A stretch of DNA of 64,000 bases from Adiantum capillus-veneris (lineage: Eukaryota > Streptophyta > Polypodiopsida > Polypodiales > Pteridaceae). The position numbers and the translations under genes are program-made. The stretch covers positions 144,876,711-144,940,710 of the forward strand of contig CM043966.1 of NCBI GenBank assembly GCA_014529385.2. Reading direction: 5' to 3'. The notes under the pieces were generated by a model. The model was not told the DNA's origin. It ran no database searches and saw only the letters and a program-made list of their open reading frames with translations. Shown piece after piece: positions 1 through 10,486 of the stretch (the stretch's first letter is position 1; every line of letters starts with the position of its first letter).

Positions 1-644
1 AAAAACACAGCTGCGGCTGTTCCTCCTCTCTTCTCCATGTTTTTTCTGGTCTTCTCTCTGTTTTTTCAGTTCCCACACTTAGCTTTATTACTTGGGCACC
101 CTTGGCCTTTTAGATGACCTGAAACGGACCCCGAACAAGCCAAAAACTGACCTCGCAGTGCATAGTTGTCACCTTTTTTGCATCATCCGCACACCTAGCA
201 CTCAGCTTTCCCCAATAATGCATCCCGCAACCACGTGAAGTGGCCCCAAATAAAGGTCCTCATGATGAACTTTCTGCATAATTCTCACAAGCAAACACCC
301 ACGTTGTGTGCGTACTTCTCCGCGTGCAAGTATTGACCCTGTTCGCCCTCCTGACGCCACTAGATGCCATCTGACGCACCTGCTGACCTCACTTCGTCGG
401 CCCTCGGATAGCTTCCTCGAGAAGTTTTACGCGCTATAAACTCCTCATTATTGTAGAAAAAATATACTGGTACTGGTGATAGTGAAAATCGATGAACTAT
501 GTACATGCTGTCCTACCTGTACACATGTGGGCCCCACGTAACCACCTGGCTCTGGAAAATGGTCAATTCTTTATTTGATGCACCATGCATGTGTATGTAC
601 ATATGCGCAATCCCTTGCTCCAAAAAACTCATGACAACGGGTAA
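1..644. other. No gene recognised; unclassified flank
   Basis: No open frame here resembles a known protein. It lies beyond the point (about 645) where homology to the CACTA-B copy at 41.9 kb stops, so it is probably a later insertion or flanking DNA. No terminal repeats or primer site were recognised. Confidence 0.5.
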
Positions 645-1340
645 GGGACATGTGATTCCCTTTTGGTAGGATTTGCTTGTTGAGAAACTTGTCATTACAT
701 GAACAAGTCAGCCCCTTGATCAAATTATTGAAATATAGCTTGCGCTTCTCACGCTTAGGATAGAATGTATTTACGTGTAAAGCTCTATGACGGAGGTGTC
801 AGACCACCCATAGATAGACTGCAAATTAAGCATTGCCAAAGCGTACAGAGAACTGAGATTTTTGCACCATTGTAAAGCGGCATGCGTGAAAGATTTTGCA
901 TCATCTCGCCCTCTTTATTGTTGCTATCATGCCGTTGATATGGACGGGAGGACTGAGGTTGGTTAGTAGTATTGCCTTGAATGATGTTTTCTTCTATGTT
1001 TTCAATGATGGGATGCATGTCAAAGAACGCATCTAACATCTTCTCCACTCTACTTCTTGAAATTCCACATCAGTTATTGGTTGGGAGGACTCAGCCGATG
1101 GGTGTTCATCTGAAAATCGTCTACTCTGGGATGAAGTTGGAGCAATATCTACTTGTGGATTTTGATCTATTGTCTTTGGACCATGAGATAGATAGCACAT
1201 GTTTTGTAGTTGCTCTATCGGAAAGAGACTGTGATTGCGTATGTGGTGGTCACAAATTTTTCATTTTCGAAAGGTCTCATGCTTACAATGTGCACAAGGA
1301 CACGCCATCCTATTGTCCATACTTTATCTACCAATGATGC
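645..1340 (-). pseudogene. CACTA-B transposase, N-terminal part (left copy)
   Basis: Read on the minus strand, this matches the plus-strand segment 41271-41960 almost end to end. The N-terminus shows a CPC-A-H-C-KH metal-binding signature like the transposase-associated domain of plant En/Spm TNP2 proteins. It is followed near 800-900 by a PLYNGAK...L segment and by a degenerate version of the conserved stretch reading like NLQ...GWSD. The left copy reaches a stop about 20 residues after its start, and later pieces are in other frames, so it is a pseudogene. The transposase would act in the nucleus on CACTA termini. Downstream core exons are missing because homology ends at about 645. The rest of this element is at 8117-10486, separated by CACTA-A. 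Confidence 0.75.
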
Positions 1341-1598
1341 AAAAAATAATTAAAACACTCTTGTTGCATAAAAAGAACTAAAATAGGCATCGAAAAAGAT
1401 GCCGATCTCGCGTTGTCGGTATATCTGGTGTCAAAATAATCTCTAAAATACATGTCTAAGCAAGCGTCCGTATATGCACCGGTAATTCTATAGGATATTC
1501 CGATGCTTCTTCCGAAGTGTGTATCTACACCTGTACCGTATTCTATACCGACGACCAAACTTGATTTGTTTTTTGGACAGAGAGGGTTGGGAACTGAT

Positions 1599-1610
1599 CA
1601 TTACAAGAGG
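1599..1610 (+). repeat. CACTA-A left terminal inverted repeat
   Basis: CATTACAAGAGG, one change from the CACTA consensus start. It is directly preceded by GAT (1596-1598), which recurs after the right terminus. Confidence 0.9.
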
Positions 1611-1620
1611 TTGTGTGCTC

Positions 1621-1850
1621 TTGTGACGCTTTTAGCGACGGAAATACACTGGGTTTTTATAACCCCCGGTGTCGCTAAGAGCGTCGTTACTAGCGTCGAT
1701 ACGTGAACGTCGCTATAAGCATCACTATGACAGTCGCTATATGCGTCGCTATATCGCGATGTCTATAGCGACGATTATAGCGACGCTACAGAGCCATCTA
1801 TAGCGACGCTGCAGAGCTTTAAATAGCAACATTCATAGCGACGCCCGAGA
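1621..1850. repeat. CACTA-A left subterminal repeats (TAGCGACGC type)
   Basis: About a dozen direct and inverted copies of TAGCGACG(C/A) or GCGTCGCTA occur in 230 bp. In En/Spm elements, subterminal motif arrays bind the element-encoded TNPA-type protein. That role is inferred from position and repetition. Confidence 0.85.
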
Positions 1851-2574
1851 GGAAAAATTTTTGGTGGCAGGGCATCCACCCATCAACCATATTGAATGTT
1901 TCATTAATTGATTCACCTTTGAAAAAAAGTGCAAAGGTAGATATAGACCCAAAATAGTCACCCACAAGACAATATGACCATTAACTCCATCATCCATAGT
2001 ACGCATTGTTTGCAAAATAAAGATACAAAACTGACAAGCGTGAATTGATGAAAGTAAATCAATGACAATTGTACACTTAGACAAAATCACTTGATTGTTA
2101 AACTTTGCAAATGTAATAGTTACAAACCATTGTCATTATTTAAAAAATATACATGGTTTTCAAATAGACGTATAAAAGTCGTCTCATGATACATAAGCTA
2201 TGACAAAAAGAAACTAATGCTATCTAGCTATGGCTAAAGTGACGTCGTCTAATTAGACGTCTCATCGCGTCCAAGAGGCGTATCGGTCGGATTTTGAAAA
2301 AAAAAACAATAAGATAGCTTTTTGTAAGTATAAACATATAGCGACGTTTATAAAACAATACAACAAATAGAAAAGAATAAACCCTAATACTAACCATGCC
2401 GCCGCGAGAACTCAGAATGTCCATAAGGGTGTTCAAGCCCTTCCTGCCTGCGTACTCACGCTCGTACGGTGTGGGATCACGTCCTGTCTATCGACCACTG
2501 TCAAAACATACAAAGAATCCATTATGTTAGAATTTCAAAACCCATAAACCCTAAACTATCAAACATAGAGAGCA
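1851..2574. other. CACTA-A interior, non-coding 3' side
   Basis: AT-rich stretch between the left subterminal array and the 3' end of the transposase pseudogene. No protein family was recognised and no repeat of note. It may hold the 3' untranslated region or remains of a second (TNPA-like) gene, which I cannot support from sequence. Confidence 0.5.
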
Positions 2575-3048
2575 ATGCAAAAACACTTACAAAATCGGCC
2601 TCAAATGATGCCCACCCGCCGCTCCCCAAGTGGCGCGAGCTCCCTCCCTCTACTCGCGCTCTGGATGCCTCCTTTTGTTGCTTCCACTTGTCGGGATTCT
2701 CGCGCGCTGCTTTCTTCGTATTCTTCTAATCTTCTTTGGCCATCCAATCTGGTCTGTTCCACCCATGCTTGATTGCTTTTTGCACTTCAGAACTCTTGTG
2801 CTTGCAGTATTCGCGCATTCGAACCTTCATCACGTCTTCATTGAAGCGGTCATCCCGTGTTGGAACAGGAAACTCGTCACATGAAGCATGCTGATGACTC
2901 TATCTTTTAAATCATTCGATAATTCACTCCAGGTGTTTAGTATGTAGTGTCTAAACACCTGAGAGCAAAGACCGCGCATGCGTAAAATCACCTTCTTGCC
3001 TTCATCATCCAAGATGATGCCGCCGCTGAAGTCGACAGAGTAAGGCAA
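2575..3048 (-). pseudogene. CACTA-A transposase tail, Transposase_24-like remnant
   Basis: Minus-strand reading gives LNTWSELSNDLKDRVISML, similar to the W.E......K..I pattern in plant transposase-associated tails (Pfam Transposase_24). Further pieces in shifted frames follow towards 2600. It overlaps the DUF4218 remnant in another frame, as expected for frameshifted exons. The assignment rests on short motifs. Confidence 0.5.
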
Positions 3049-3325
3049 GCCCTCTCACCGTTGACGCGTGAACCTGGGTGTCTCGACAGGGGTCTCTCTG
3101 ACGCACATATCCCTTGAGCGTTTTCATGAAATGTTCTAAAAAGAACATCCATCTGGAATGTACTGTGCGAGCTATTTCCACCTCATCAACTATGTGAACA
3201 AGAAGATGCACCTGAATGGTTAGCATGGTAGTAGGAAAATGTTTCTCAAACATGCACACAACCTCCGCAGTGTTTAGTTGGTGAATGGTATGGAGTCTAT
3301 GTTGATCTCCTTTTGTGAGATCCAT
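3005..3325 (-). pseudogene. CACTA-A transposase, DUF4218-like domain
   Basis: The frame reads AEVVCMFEKHFPTTMLTIQVHLLVHIVDEVE followed by VHSRWMFFLEHFMKTLKGYVR. This is the FP..F..M.HL..H...E......RWM...ER.M..LK pattern of DUF4218, which follows the TNP2 core in plant CACTA transposases. It is in the expected order after the core exon. After LKGYVRQRDP the frame departs from the family (PEGSIAE-like residues are missing), which suggests a frameshift. Confidence 0.78.
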
Positions 3326-3472
3326 TGCACCAAATTCGCAAGTTTGTAGATTGTGTTACGGACGTCAAGAGACAAACATCCCTCAATGGCAACCGGTAAA
3401 ATAAACTGAAAAACACGTGCAACAATGATATTAAAGTCCACACACGAATTTGTTACACAATTCCCACTATGA

Positions 3473-4153
3473 TCATACCTGACACATTTTATGCCAGTCG
3501 TGTGATTTTAAACCGGTAAGCTTTCCTTCTTTAGTAAAACACGTTCGGTGCGAGTGCATTACGCCAGTGGTGGTCCGCAAAGATCGAATGGTCTCTTTTA
3601 CTTTGTGTTCTTGGGATCCTGTGAAAATCCATGGTGCTTTAGGGAGTTTTATTGATCCATCGGACGCTGTTTGCAGCCAATATTGCTCCATACGATCCAC
3701 ATTTCTAAGGTCAACCCTGGCTCCCAAAGTATCTTTCTTGCCGGTCAGATGATCCCATAGTAGATTACCCACATTCTTGAATATGTGCATTGGATCGAGC
3801 AAGTGATTGATCATGAGTCGGGGCCAATATGGTAACTCGTACCATAGAGATAGTCTCTTCATCCCTGGGGACAATCCGTCATCATACATCTCCTTCTGCT
3901 CTAACCATGCTTGTGCAGACATCCTCGGTGGCTCATCATACATCTCCTTCTGCTCTAACCATGCTTGTGCAGACATCCTCGGTGGCTCTCTTCCCAAATA
4001 GCCATCGCGTAACACATGATTCTCTGGAAGATACGCTTGATGATCTTCGTAGATTTGCTTCTTCAATGAGGGCGCCCTACGTGCATTCAGTCTAGGACCA
4101 CATGTGAAACATGCTCTATATGCGCTTGTTTGAAGCCCTGCATGTATACACAT
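3473..4153 (-). pseudogene. CACTA-A transposase, C-terminal half of TNP2 core
   Basis: The exon begins after an AG near 4140 with GLQTSAYRACFTCGPRL and continues through LPYWPRLMINHLLDPMHIFKNVGNLLW, matching the family pattern in which a conserved DPMHI..N segment follows the core. It ends at LKSHDWHKMCQ next to a GT donor. An 18-residue segment (EPPRMSAQAWLEQKEMYD) occurs twice in tandem, an in-frame 54-bp duplication. The frame is open over 226 codons, so this is the best-preserved part of the gene. Confidence 0.85.
3882..3989 (-). repeat. 54-bp tandem duplication inside transposase exon
   Basis: Two adjacent, essentially identical 54-bp units with no visible divergence. The duplication keeps the reading frame and adds 18 residues, and the lack of differences suggests it is recent. 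Confidence 0.92.
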
Positions 4154-4219
4154 GATAATAGATCAGCTTGAGAAAAACCAAGATTTACACTGTCTGAGTA
4201 AGGAGTGTAAATAGATCAC

Positions 4220-4935
4220 CTGAGCATTCTCTTAGTCCGGGATAGTCATGCATGGTCCACATCAAAATGCCTCTGATCAAAGCATTCCGTCGACCTGTGT
4301 GTCGGCTCATATCCACCACTTCTATGCCAATCCACAATTGTTGTAGCTCTTCCAATAGTGGACGAAGATACACATCCATATTCTTCACTTTATATCGCCC
4401 CGACACAATCAAGCTTAGCCATAGGTGCCCCTCAGTAGTCAACCACGAGGGAATGTTGTAGTTGACGATGACAACGGGCCATACACTGTAAGATGTTGAT
4501 CTTTGACCAAATGGATTTACGCCATCCATAGCCAGGCCTAAGTGCAAATTTCGAGCTTCCCTGGCAAAATCCGACCATGTTCCATCTATATGTTTCGAGG
4601 CTGCGCAATCTGCAGGAATCCGTAGCACACCATCCGAAGATTTATTCTCCTCATGCCATGATTCTAGGGCGGCCATGGACTTACATTCGAAGAAATGCTT
4701 GATGTGAGGAAGCAGAGGAAAATGTCGCAAAACCTTTTGCGGAATTTTTGTTCCGTGGAGATATACTGGATATCTCTCGGAATCTCATTTCGGACACTTC
4801 TCCATGTCTATGTATTCCCCTCTGAAAAGAATGCAGTCATTAGGACAAGCGTGGATCGAATTGTAGTCCATCCCCAAGTTTCGCAAAAATCTTTCTCACA
4901 TTATCAGCTGGTAGTACATGCTCATTGAGCAATCT
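4220..4935 (-). pseudogene. CACTA-A transposase, N-terminal half of TNP2 core
   Basis: An intron acceptor lies near 4936. The exon carries the zinc-binding stretch typical of this domain (family pattern HACPNDC...KCP.C), but a 1-nt frameshift near 4880 and a TGA where a cysteine is expected near 4785 break it. From 4730 the frame is open and reads KSMAALESWHEE, DGVLRIPAD, LHLGLAMDGVNPFG and NMDVYLRPLLEEL, all hallmarks of the plant TNP2 core (Pfam Transposase_21). It ends near LRECSG at a GT donor around 4219. The lesions make it non-functional. Confidence 0.85.
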
Positions 4936-5032
4936 ACACAATATAAAAATACGGTACAATTGTGTAAAAATCTATCAGATCATTATACATTTAGAGTTTT
5001 ATTAAAGTAAACTAATTTTAATAGATCACCTG

Positions 5033-5562
5033 AAAAGCGCTCTGACGCTAGTGTCACTCCATCCAAACTTTGCCTACATGTTGAGAAGAACTAGGAGCGC
5101 TTTCAATCTAGACACACGTGCTCCATAATACAATGGCGTATCGGCTTCACTTTTCATATCATCATAGATAGGCCCTTTTGAATCCATGATCGTCTCGATC
5201 ATTTCATCAATCTCGGGCTCTAACATTGCCTCTTTGGGAATGTGGTCTGCATGATCATCCCCCGAGCTATCAGAGGCTACATCTTGTGGCCTCACATATG
5301 CTGTTTGACCAAAGCGCCTGCGAACACGTCTATTGGGTTGCAAGATTGCTGCCTGTTGGCCAATGTCAGAGTCCGACGAGTTATAATTGGCAACAACTCG
5401 ATTTATAATAGATGGATTGAACTCGCCAAATTCGCGAATGTGCTGCAAAGAAACGCGTCTTGTCCGTCGCTCAGCATGCTTGCAATGATTACAAGGACAT
5501 AAGATCCTTGTTGAGATATAGGTGTTTCGGTTGGACGGCCCCACATCCTCGTCACTACTCAT
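5033..5562 (-). pseudogene. CACTA-A transposase exon 1 (transposase-associated domain)
   Basis: The frame starts at 5562 (MSSDEDVGPS) and shows CPCNHCKHAERR, the cysteine/histidine signature of the plant transposase-associated domain, then an acidic linker. It reaches TPLYYGARVSRL near 5120, the conserved start of the region leading into the TNP2 core. The frame ends at a TAG just after LLVLLNM. The triplets after it still read as family sequence (AKFGWSDTSV), so the stop looks like a C-to-T change of a CAG codon. A plausible GT donor follows at about 5032. The role would be DNA binding for CACTA transposition in the nucleus. Confidence 0.82.
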
Positions 5563-5623
5563 AATGAGGGTAAAAATCTTATAACCTGGAAAATAAATTT
5601 AATCTTCTATTGGAATTCTTCAT

Positions 5624-5637
<14 letters not shown>

Positions 5638-5671
<34 letters not shown>
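5638..5671. repeat. (CT)n microsatellite
   Basis: An uninterrupted CT dinucleotide run of about 34 bp, just upstream of the transposase pseudogene start. Confidence 0.97.
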
Positions 5672-5673
<2 letters not shown>

Positions 5674-6529
5674 TTCACACTGTAAACTACCTCACATTCT
5701 CTAGTCATGTCCAATCCCCACACACCTCGGTCTAGAGGTGCATGGAGATCAGAACCAACGGGTTATAATCTCGTCTTTATTGGTCAATGCCTATATTTGT
5801 GGGTACAAGAAATCTACACACCCACGTCTACATGATACTGCATGTAGTGGACAAAACCCCTTTGCCTCTTCTCTAGCTGTAGCATTTCACAGCATCTTAA
5901 CATCTTTTCATAGTAGACCTTTTCATTGTTCGTCTAACTCTAACTTTTTTACTGTAATCTCGAAGTTAGACTCTAATATAAAAACTCAATCCAAAATCTT
6001 ATCTTAAATCTAACCTAATTGAACATGTGGTGATTCGCTCCATTGAAGGGTAAAAGACATACCAAACTCTTCTTCTCAGCTTTTAGAGCTGTAATGCGAT
6101 ATCTAGAGTGCTTCTCCTGTGACAATTTGCAAGCTTTCTCCAGTTTGCCCATCAGGGAGGCGGTCTCTCCCATTATAATTAATCTGAGAACAAAGCGATC
6201 AGCGCTTGAAAAAATGGCACTTTCAAAAGCTATGTAGCTGTGTAGTAGTTATTGCGTGGACCCGCTTGCTTGCTTGCACGTCTCTTGGAACTTCTACAAA
6301 GCTATCTGACTCTCCTTAGAGCTTGTGAGCAGCTCTCCATGAGTGCCCTCTTCTTTGGTGCATGCTGCTTTGACTTCTCTTCTGCCCCCTGCTTGCTAAT
6401 ATTTCATTCTTTGCCTCTACGTGACCTCGACGCAGTGTTCGAGTCACTCCTAAGCATCTCCGACGCAGTGACCGAGACACCGGCCACTCTCAAATGTGTA
6501 GGCAGTATAATCCTTCGGTGTAATCAAAA
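5672..6529. other. CACTA-A interior, upstream non-coding stretch
   Basis: No coding similarity recognised on either strand. It lies 5' of the transposase pseudogene and could contain its promoter, but no convincing TATA box is placed well enough to call. Confidence 0.5.
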
Positions 6530-6908
6530 TAAACCTAAATCTAATCTAATCTAACTTAAATAAACCTAAATCTAATCTAATGTAAATCTAAATCTAACCT
6601 TATCTTAAACGATAAAAAGAAGAAAATGGTATAACCTTTCTATCACCCCAGTGTGGTAGATTGGTTATGCCATTTCCCTCTTCAATAACAGGTAAATAAC
6701 GTAAATAAACCTAAATCTAATCTAATATAACGTAAATCTAAATCTAACGTAAACAAACCTAAATTTAATTTAATATAACGTAAATCTAAATCTAAAGTAA
6801 ATAAACCTAAATCTAATCAAACATAAATCTAACTAAAAATAAACCTAAATCTAATTTAATTTAACTTAAATAAACCTAAATCCAATTTAACGTAAGTCTA
6901 CATCTAGC
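6530..6908 (+). repeat. Degenerate AAACCTAAATCTAATCTAA tandem repeats
   Basis: Irregular direct repetition of units containing AAACCTAAATCTAA and TAACGTAAATC. The array is split by the first copy of the tRNA-like repeat at 6618-6692. Confidence 0.8.
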
Positions 6909-7340
6909 CTAGAATCTTTAACGTCTTTTGGATAGTTTTCTACGACGTTAAAACTCTCTTCTTCTTGTGTGTGTGTGTGTGTGTGTGTGCCAATAAAAAC
7001 AAAAAAATGGTATAAACTTTCTATCACCCAAGTGTGGTAGATTGGTTATGCCATTTCCCTCTTGAATAACAGGTCTTGAGTTCACAACTCCTCGCCGGCT
7101 AGATCTTTAGGTCTCTTTAATTAGTTTCCTACAACGTTAAATTAAAATCTCTTCTTCTCGGGTGTGTGTGTGTGGGTGTGTGTGCACGCCAATAAAAAAA
7201 GGAGAAAAATGATATAACTTTTCTATCACCGAAGTGTGATAGATTGGTTATGCCATTTCCCTCATGAATAACAGGTCTTGAGTTCAACTCCTGTCGACTA
7301 GATCTTTAAGGTCTCTTGGGATAGTTTCCTACGATGTTAA
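6618..7340 (+). repeat. Three direct copies of a tRNA-like (SINE-like) unit
   Basis: Heads at about 6618, 6997 and 7202 share CTATCACC..AGTGTGGTAGATTGG and TTATGCCATTTCCCTC. In copies 2 and 3 this continues into CAGGTCTTGAGTTCAACTCC. TGGTAGATTGG resembles a pol III A box, and GTTCAACTC at 7282-7290 fits the B box GWTCRANNC at a tRNA-like distance. Copy 1 is interrupted before the B box; its tail may be the segment at 6909-6960. Copies 2 and 3 have a period of about 205 bp and include a (GT)n stretch. The cloverleaf is poor, so this is a tRNA-derived repeat, not a tRNA gene. Confidence 0.6.
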
Positions 7341-7372
7341 GACTCTCTTGTTCTTCTTCTTCTTCTTCTTCT

Positions 7373-7413
<41 letters not shown>

Positions 7414-7420
7414 TTTTATA

Positions 7421-7478
<58 letters not shown>

Positions 7479-7541
7479 TCTCTCAATGTGTGTGTGCATT
7501 CTTTGTTTATGCATGTGTGTGTGCATTTTTGGTTTATGCAT

Positions 7542-7585
<44 letters not shown>

Positions 7586-7652
7586 CCTCTCTCAATGTGT
7601 GTGTGCATTTTTTGTTTATGCATGTGTGTGTGCGTTTTTTGTTTATGCTTGT

Positions 7653-7687
<35 letters not shown>

Positions 7688-7694
7688 AACACAA

Positions 7695-7756
<62 letters not shown>

Positions 7757-7827
7757 AGAGAAAGAGGGGAAGGGAACATGAGAGTGAGGAGAGGGAAGGA
7801 GCATACCTGGCTCTCCTTCCTCTCCTC

Positions 7828-7865
<38 letters not shown>

Positions 7866-7870
7866 AGAAG
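7341..7870. repeat. Compound microsatellite block (TTC, CT, GT, GA)
   Basis: Consecutive runs of (TTC)n, several (CT)n blocks alternating with TGTGTGTGCATT..TTTGTTTATGCATG units, then (GT)n, (GA)n and (GT)n. Long low-complexity frames on both strands come from the repeats and are not genes. Confidence 0.95.
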
Positions 7871-7977
7871 AAAGAGAGAGAGGGGGAGAGCGCGTGTTAC
7901 CTTGCTTGCTTGAGCGCGCGTCAAAAACTCAGATCTGAGATTTGAGTTTTCGGACGCTCTCGGTTATTTTTTTTAGC

Positions 7978-8100
7978 CCTGACGGCGTCGCTATAGGCGT
8001 CTCTATGAGCGTCGCTAAGTTACTTGTAATTTAGCGACGCTTATAACGACACCGTGGTTTTTCACATTTGACCGTCACACTCCGAGCGTCGCTACTATTA
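7978..8100. repeat. CACTA-A right subterminal repeats
   Basis: At least five copies of GCGTCGCTA or TAGCGACGC in both orientations, the same motif as at the left end. This ties the two termini together as one element. Confidence 0.85.
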
Positions 8101-8104
8101 AGTA

Positions 8105-8116
8105 CCTCTTGTAGTG
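8105..8116 (-). repeat. CACTA-A right terminal inverted repeat
   Basis: The reverse complement reads CACTACAAGAGG and is followed by GAT at 8117-8119. This fixes the element boundary to the base. Confidence 0.92.
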
Positions 8117-8989
8117 GATGCTGCATGTACTATAGCAAGAGAAACATCCCTCTCTGCCCAAAGGAAGAGTGCACAAACAACTGCACTCCACCTACAAGCT
8201 GACACTAAAGAGCGAGTGTATGGCAATTAGCAAAATTGTAAAAATAACATAACCAAAATCAAAAGCTTGATCATAGCATAACGGCATAAAGATTTTATAA
8301 CCATAATCAAACCAAGAGTCAAAAACTGCAAAACCATAAACATAACATGTTTGCCATACCATAACCATTACCATAACTTGCTTGTCATACCATAATCATA
8401 ACAGCCATACCATAATTGCACAACCATATCCATAATCATAACCATAACCATAACCATAACCATAACGATAACCATAACTATAACCATAACCATAACCATA
8501 ACCATAACCATAACCATGACCATAACCATAACCATAACCATAACCATCACATGATTTCCATACTATTATAGCAAAACCATAACCTTAACTTGACTGCCAA
8601 ACCCTAACCATAACATCTGTGCCATACCATAAACATAACCATAAACCATGAACATAAGCACTGCAAATCTGTACATATGCAAACAATCACTGAGTGAGAC
8701 TGTATCAAGAAGACCTCAACTACAAGAAATATTGTACCAAGAAGACTGTATAAAGATGACTAGGTAAAACTATATCAAGAAGACCCTCATGGTAATGTCT
8801 CCCAGTCGACGTCCTCTCCCTCCTTCTGCACCTGGGTCAGAAGGGCCACAAGTCCATGTTGGTACCCTACTTCTTCTCTCGGCGTTTCGGAAGGCGCTTC
8901 ACGAAAATTTCCTATAAAATTATGATTTAATCATGAGATAAATCTTCAAATAACATATTTTTAATAATTTAAAGCATATGTATCATACT
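8117..8989 (-). other. CACTA-B spacer, left copy
   Basis: Reverse-complement homologue of 40291-41060. Shared landmarks are TTTAATCATGAGATAA, the CCATAA hexamer array, and the ACACTCGCTCTTTAG and TTTGGGCAGAGAGGG segments. No coding function was seen. It lies between the transposase 3' region (8990-10486) and the N-terminal exon (645-1340). An ACTACAAGAAA match at about 8711 resembles a CACTA terminus, but I cannot pair it. Confidence 0.7.
8421..8548 (-). repeat. (CCATAA)n hexamer array
   Basis: About twenty near-perfect CCATAA units (TTATGG on the other strand). A shorter, more diverged version is in the inverted CACTA-B copy at 40728-40790. It is not the plant telomere repeat TTTAGGG. Confidence 0.95.
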
Positions 8990-9745
8990 TACAAACTCAT
9001 GTTGAAGCATGTGGTAGCCTCCACTACCAGGATGTGATTCTCCAACAAAGTCCAAAGGTACTCTAGCTGTATCTCTCTCCTGTTGAAATCTGTCAGGATT
9101 GTCTTGTGTCTCTCATGCAATCCCCGCCCACTCCTCTGCATCCAACCATGACGGCTTTGGACTTCCAGCATTGTATTTGTCTCTCGCCAACGGTGTGACT
9201 GAGGATGATCTGGAAAAGGAAGGTTTCTAATTGCAGACGATCTATCAAGCATTGTTGCTTTTTCCCTTCGTACCTCTCTAGCCACTTTTGCATGATGTCT
9301 GAGTTGAGAAGGCCAAATCTCATAACCTTTTCTTGCATTGTGATTTCCATATTCCTAATGATGCCTTGTCTGTGCGGCTCATCCCGTGTCACCTTAACGT
9401 TGATCTCAATAGTCCGCATTTGGGGCATGTCTAGATCAATTGACCCAAAAATTCACTGATGAGGACAAGAGACTCTTGTTCAAGCCATCCTGCGGCCATG
9501 CTACCCTCGAGGTGAGCCCTTTGACGATGGAACCCCTTTAAAGTCTTCATAAATCTCTCAAAAAAGAACATCCACCTGCTATGGACTACCCCAACAACTA
9601 CAACTTTATCGACCACATGCACAAGTACATGCATTTGGATGGTAAGAATGTTTGTTGGAAAGTACTTCTCTACCATGCACACTGCTTCAATAGCATTTAA
9701 GCGTGCCGCATCGATGTTGTCTACTCTTATCTCTCAGATGAACTA
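8990..9745 (-). pseudogene. CACTA-B transposase, DUF4218 region and C-terminus (left copy)
   Basis: The minus strand reads MVEKYFPTNILTIQMHVLVHVVDKV and VHSRWMFFFERFMKTLKGF, the DUF4218 pattern. Shifted frames then read LLNSDIMQKWLERYEGKKQQ and continue to the C-terminus near 8990. The plus-strand copy at 33131-33890 is about 85-90% similar by eye. Frameshifts are present (for example around 9430), so it is a pseudogene. It is the third domain block of the transposase and follows the core at 9746-10486 in the expected order. Confidence 0.8.
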
Positions 9746-10486
9746 ATCCAGTGTAGCAACTCACTGATTTTGTAGATTTTCTTCCAATGTCATATGCCAA
9801 ACAATCCTTTATGAAAATTGGTACGATAAACTGTAAAAATTTGTGCCAATCTTGGAACTTAAGACCACTAAGATTTTTATCTCTCGTAAAGGCCGTCTTG
9901 AAACATCACATGCACCCAGTGGGAGTCTTGAATTTGAATGAAGATATAGTCTTCTTCACTTGTTTCTCTTCTGCATGACTCAAAACCCATGGTCCTTTTG
10001 GTATAGCAAACTTTCCATTGGGTTTAAGTTGAGGACACATCACTGGCATTCGACTCACAACCTACAGGTCATCTCTTTTGGCCTTGCTCTCCCTTTTTCT
10101 AGTGATGGTTTTCCATATGATCTCTCCCACATTCTTGAAGATGTGCATTGGGTCGAGCGAATGATTAATCAGGTGGTCACTTTAGGGCTGGAGTTCATGG
10201 AAAATAGAAATTCTTTTCAGTCAAGGTGGCATAAAATCTCCCCTCTCCAGCCACATGTTTTTCCAATCGCTCGCTTTTAGTGGATGCATGGCATGTTTGG
10301 CCAATGTAGCTCATGTCCTTCATGCAAAAATCTACCATGCTCCTAGTAAACTGTCTTGCTCAAATGCTCAGAGCAGCGGAAGCCAAGTCGAGGACCACAT
10401 TTTAGACATGCATGATTGCCCAAGTAACTCAAGCCTAAAAAAGCACAAATTTAAATTATAAAATCGTTGGTATAGCCAGGAATAAC
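9746..10486 (-). pseudogene. CACTA-B transposase, C-terminal TNP2 core (left copy)
   Basis: On the minus strand this matches 16909-17262 and 43930-44260: the intron end (TTTTTTAG near 10435), the exon with CTTCCGCTGCTCTGAGCATTTGAGCAAG, and, around 10130-10160, the DPMHI-type segment (CGACCCAATGCACATCTTCAAGAATG). Homology stops abruptly at 10486 inside the intron, so a breakpoint lies there. No long frame survives. Confidence 0.75.

Larger units (their letters stand above)
1599..8116 (-). mobile_element. CACTA-A: complete En/Spm (CACTA) DNA transposon, inactive
   Basis: The left end reads CATTACAAGAGG and the right end is the reverse complement of CACTACAAGAGG, giving 12-bp terminal inverted repeats with one mismatch. 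The element is flanked by a perfect 3-bp duplication, GAT, at 1596-1598 and 8117-8119, the target size expected for CACTA elements. Subterminal arrays of a TAGCGACGC-type motif lie inside both ends. A TNP2-like transposase pseudogene occupies 2575-5562 on the minus strand. The rest (5.67-7.98 kb) is non-coding, with a short tandem array and long microsatellites. The flanks on both sides are CACTA-B, so this is a nested insertion. The transposase is broken, so the element could move only with help in trans. Confidence 0.93.

Noticed and set aside
981-1337. Plus-strand 118-codon frame, and its counterpart at 41254-41514 minus
   Set aside because: Both are antisense to the CACTA-B transposase N-terminus, whose sense strand carries the recognisable cysteine motif.
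7202-7300. Functional tRNA gene
   Set aside because: A- and B-box-like motifs exist, but the anticodon and acceptor stems do not pair, so it is at most a tRNA-derived repeat.
7334-7945. Long frames on both strands rich in SLSLSL, ERERER and VCVCVC
   Set aside because: They are translations of CT/GA/GT microsatellites. They overlap on both strands and have no coding signature.
8421-8548. Interstitial telomere-like array
   Set aside because: The unit is TTATGG/CCATAA, not the plant telomeric TTTAGGG, and it belongs to the CACTA-B spacer.
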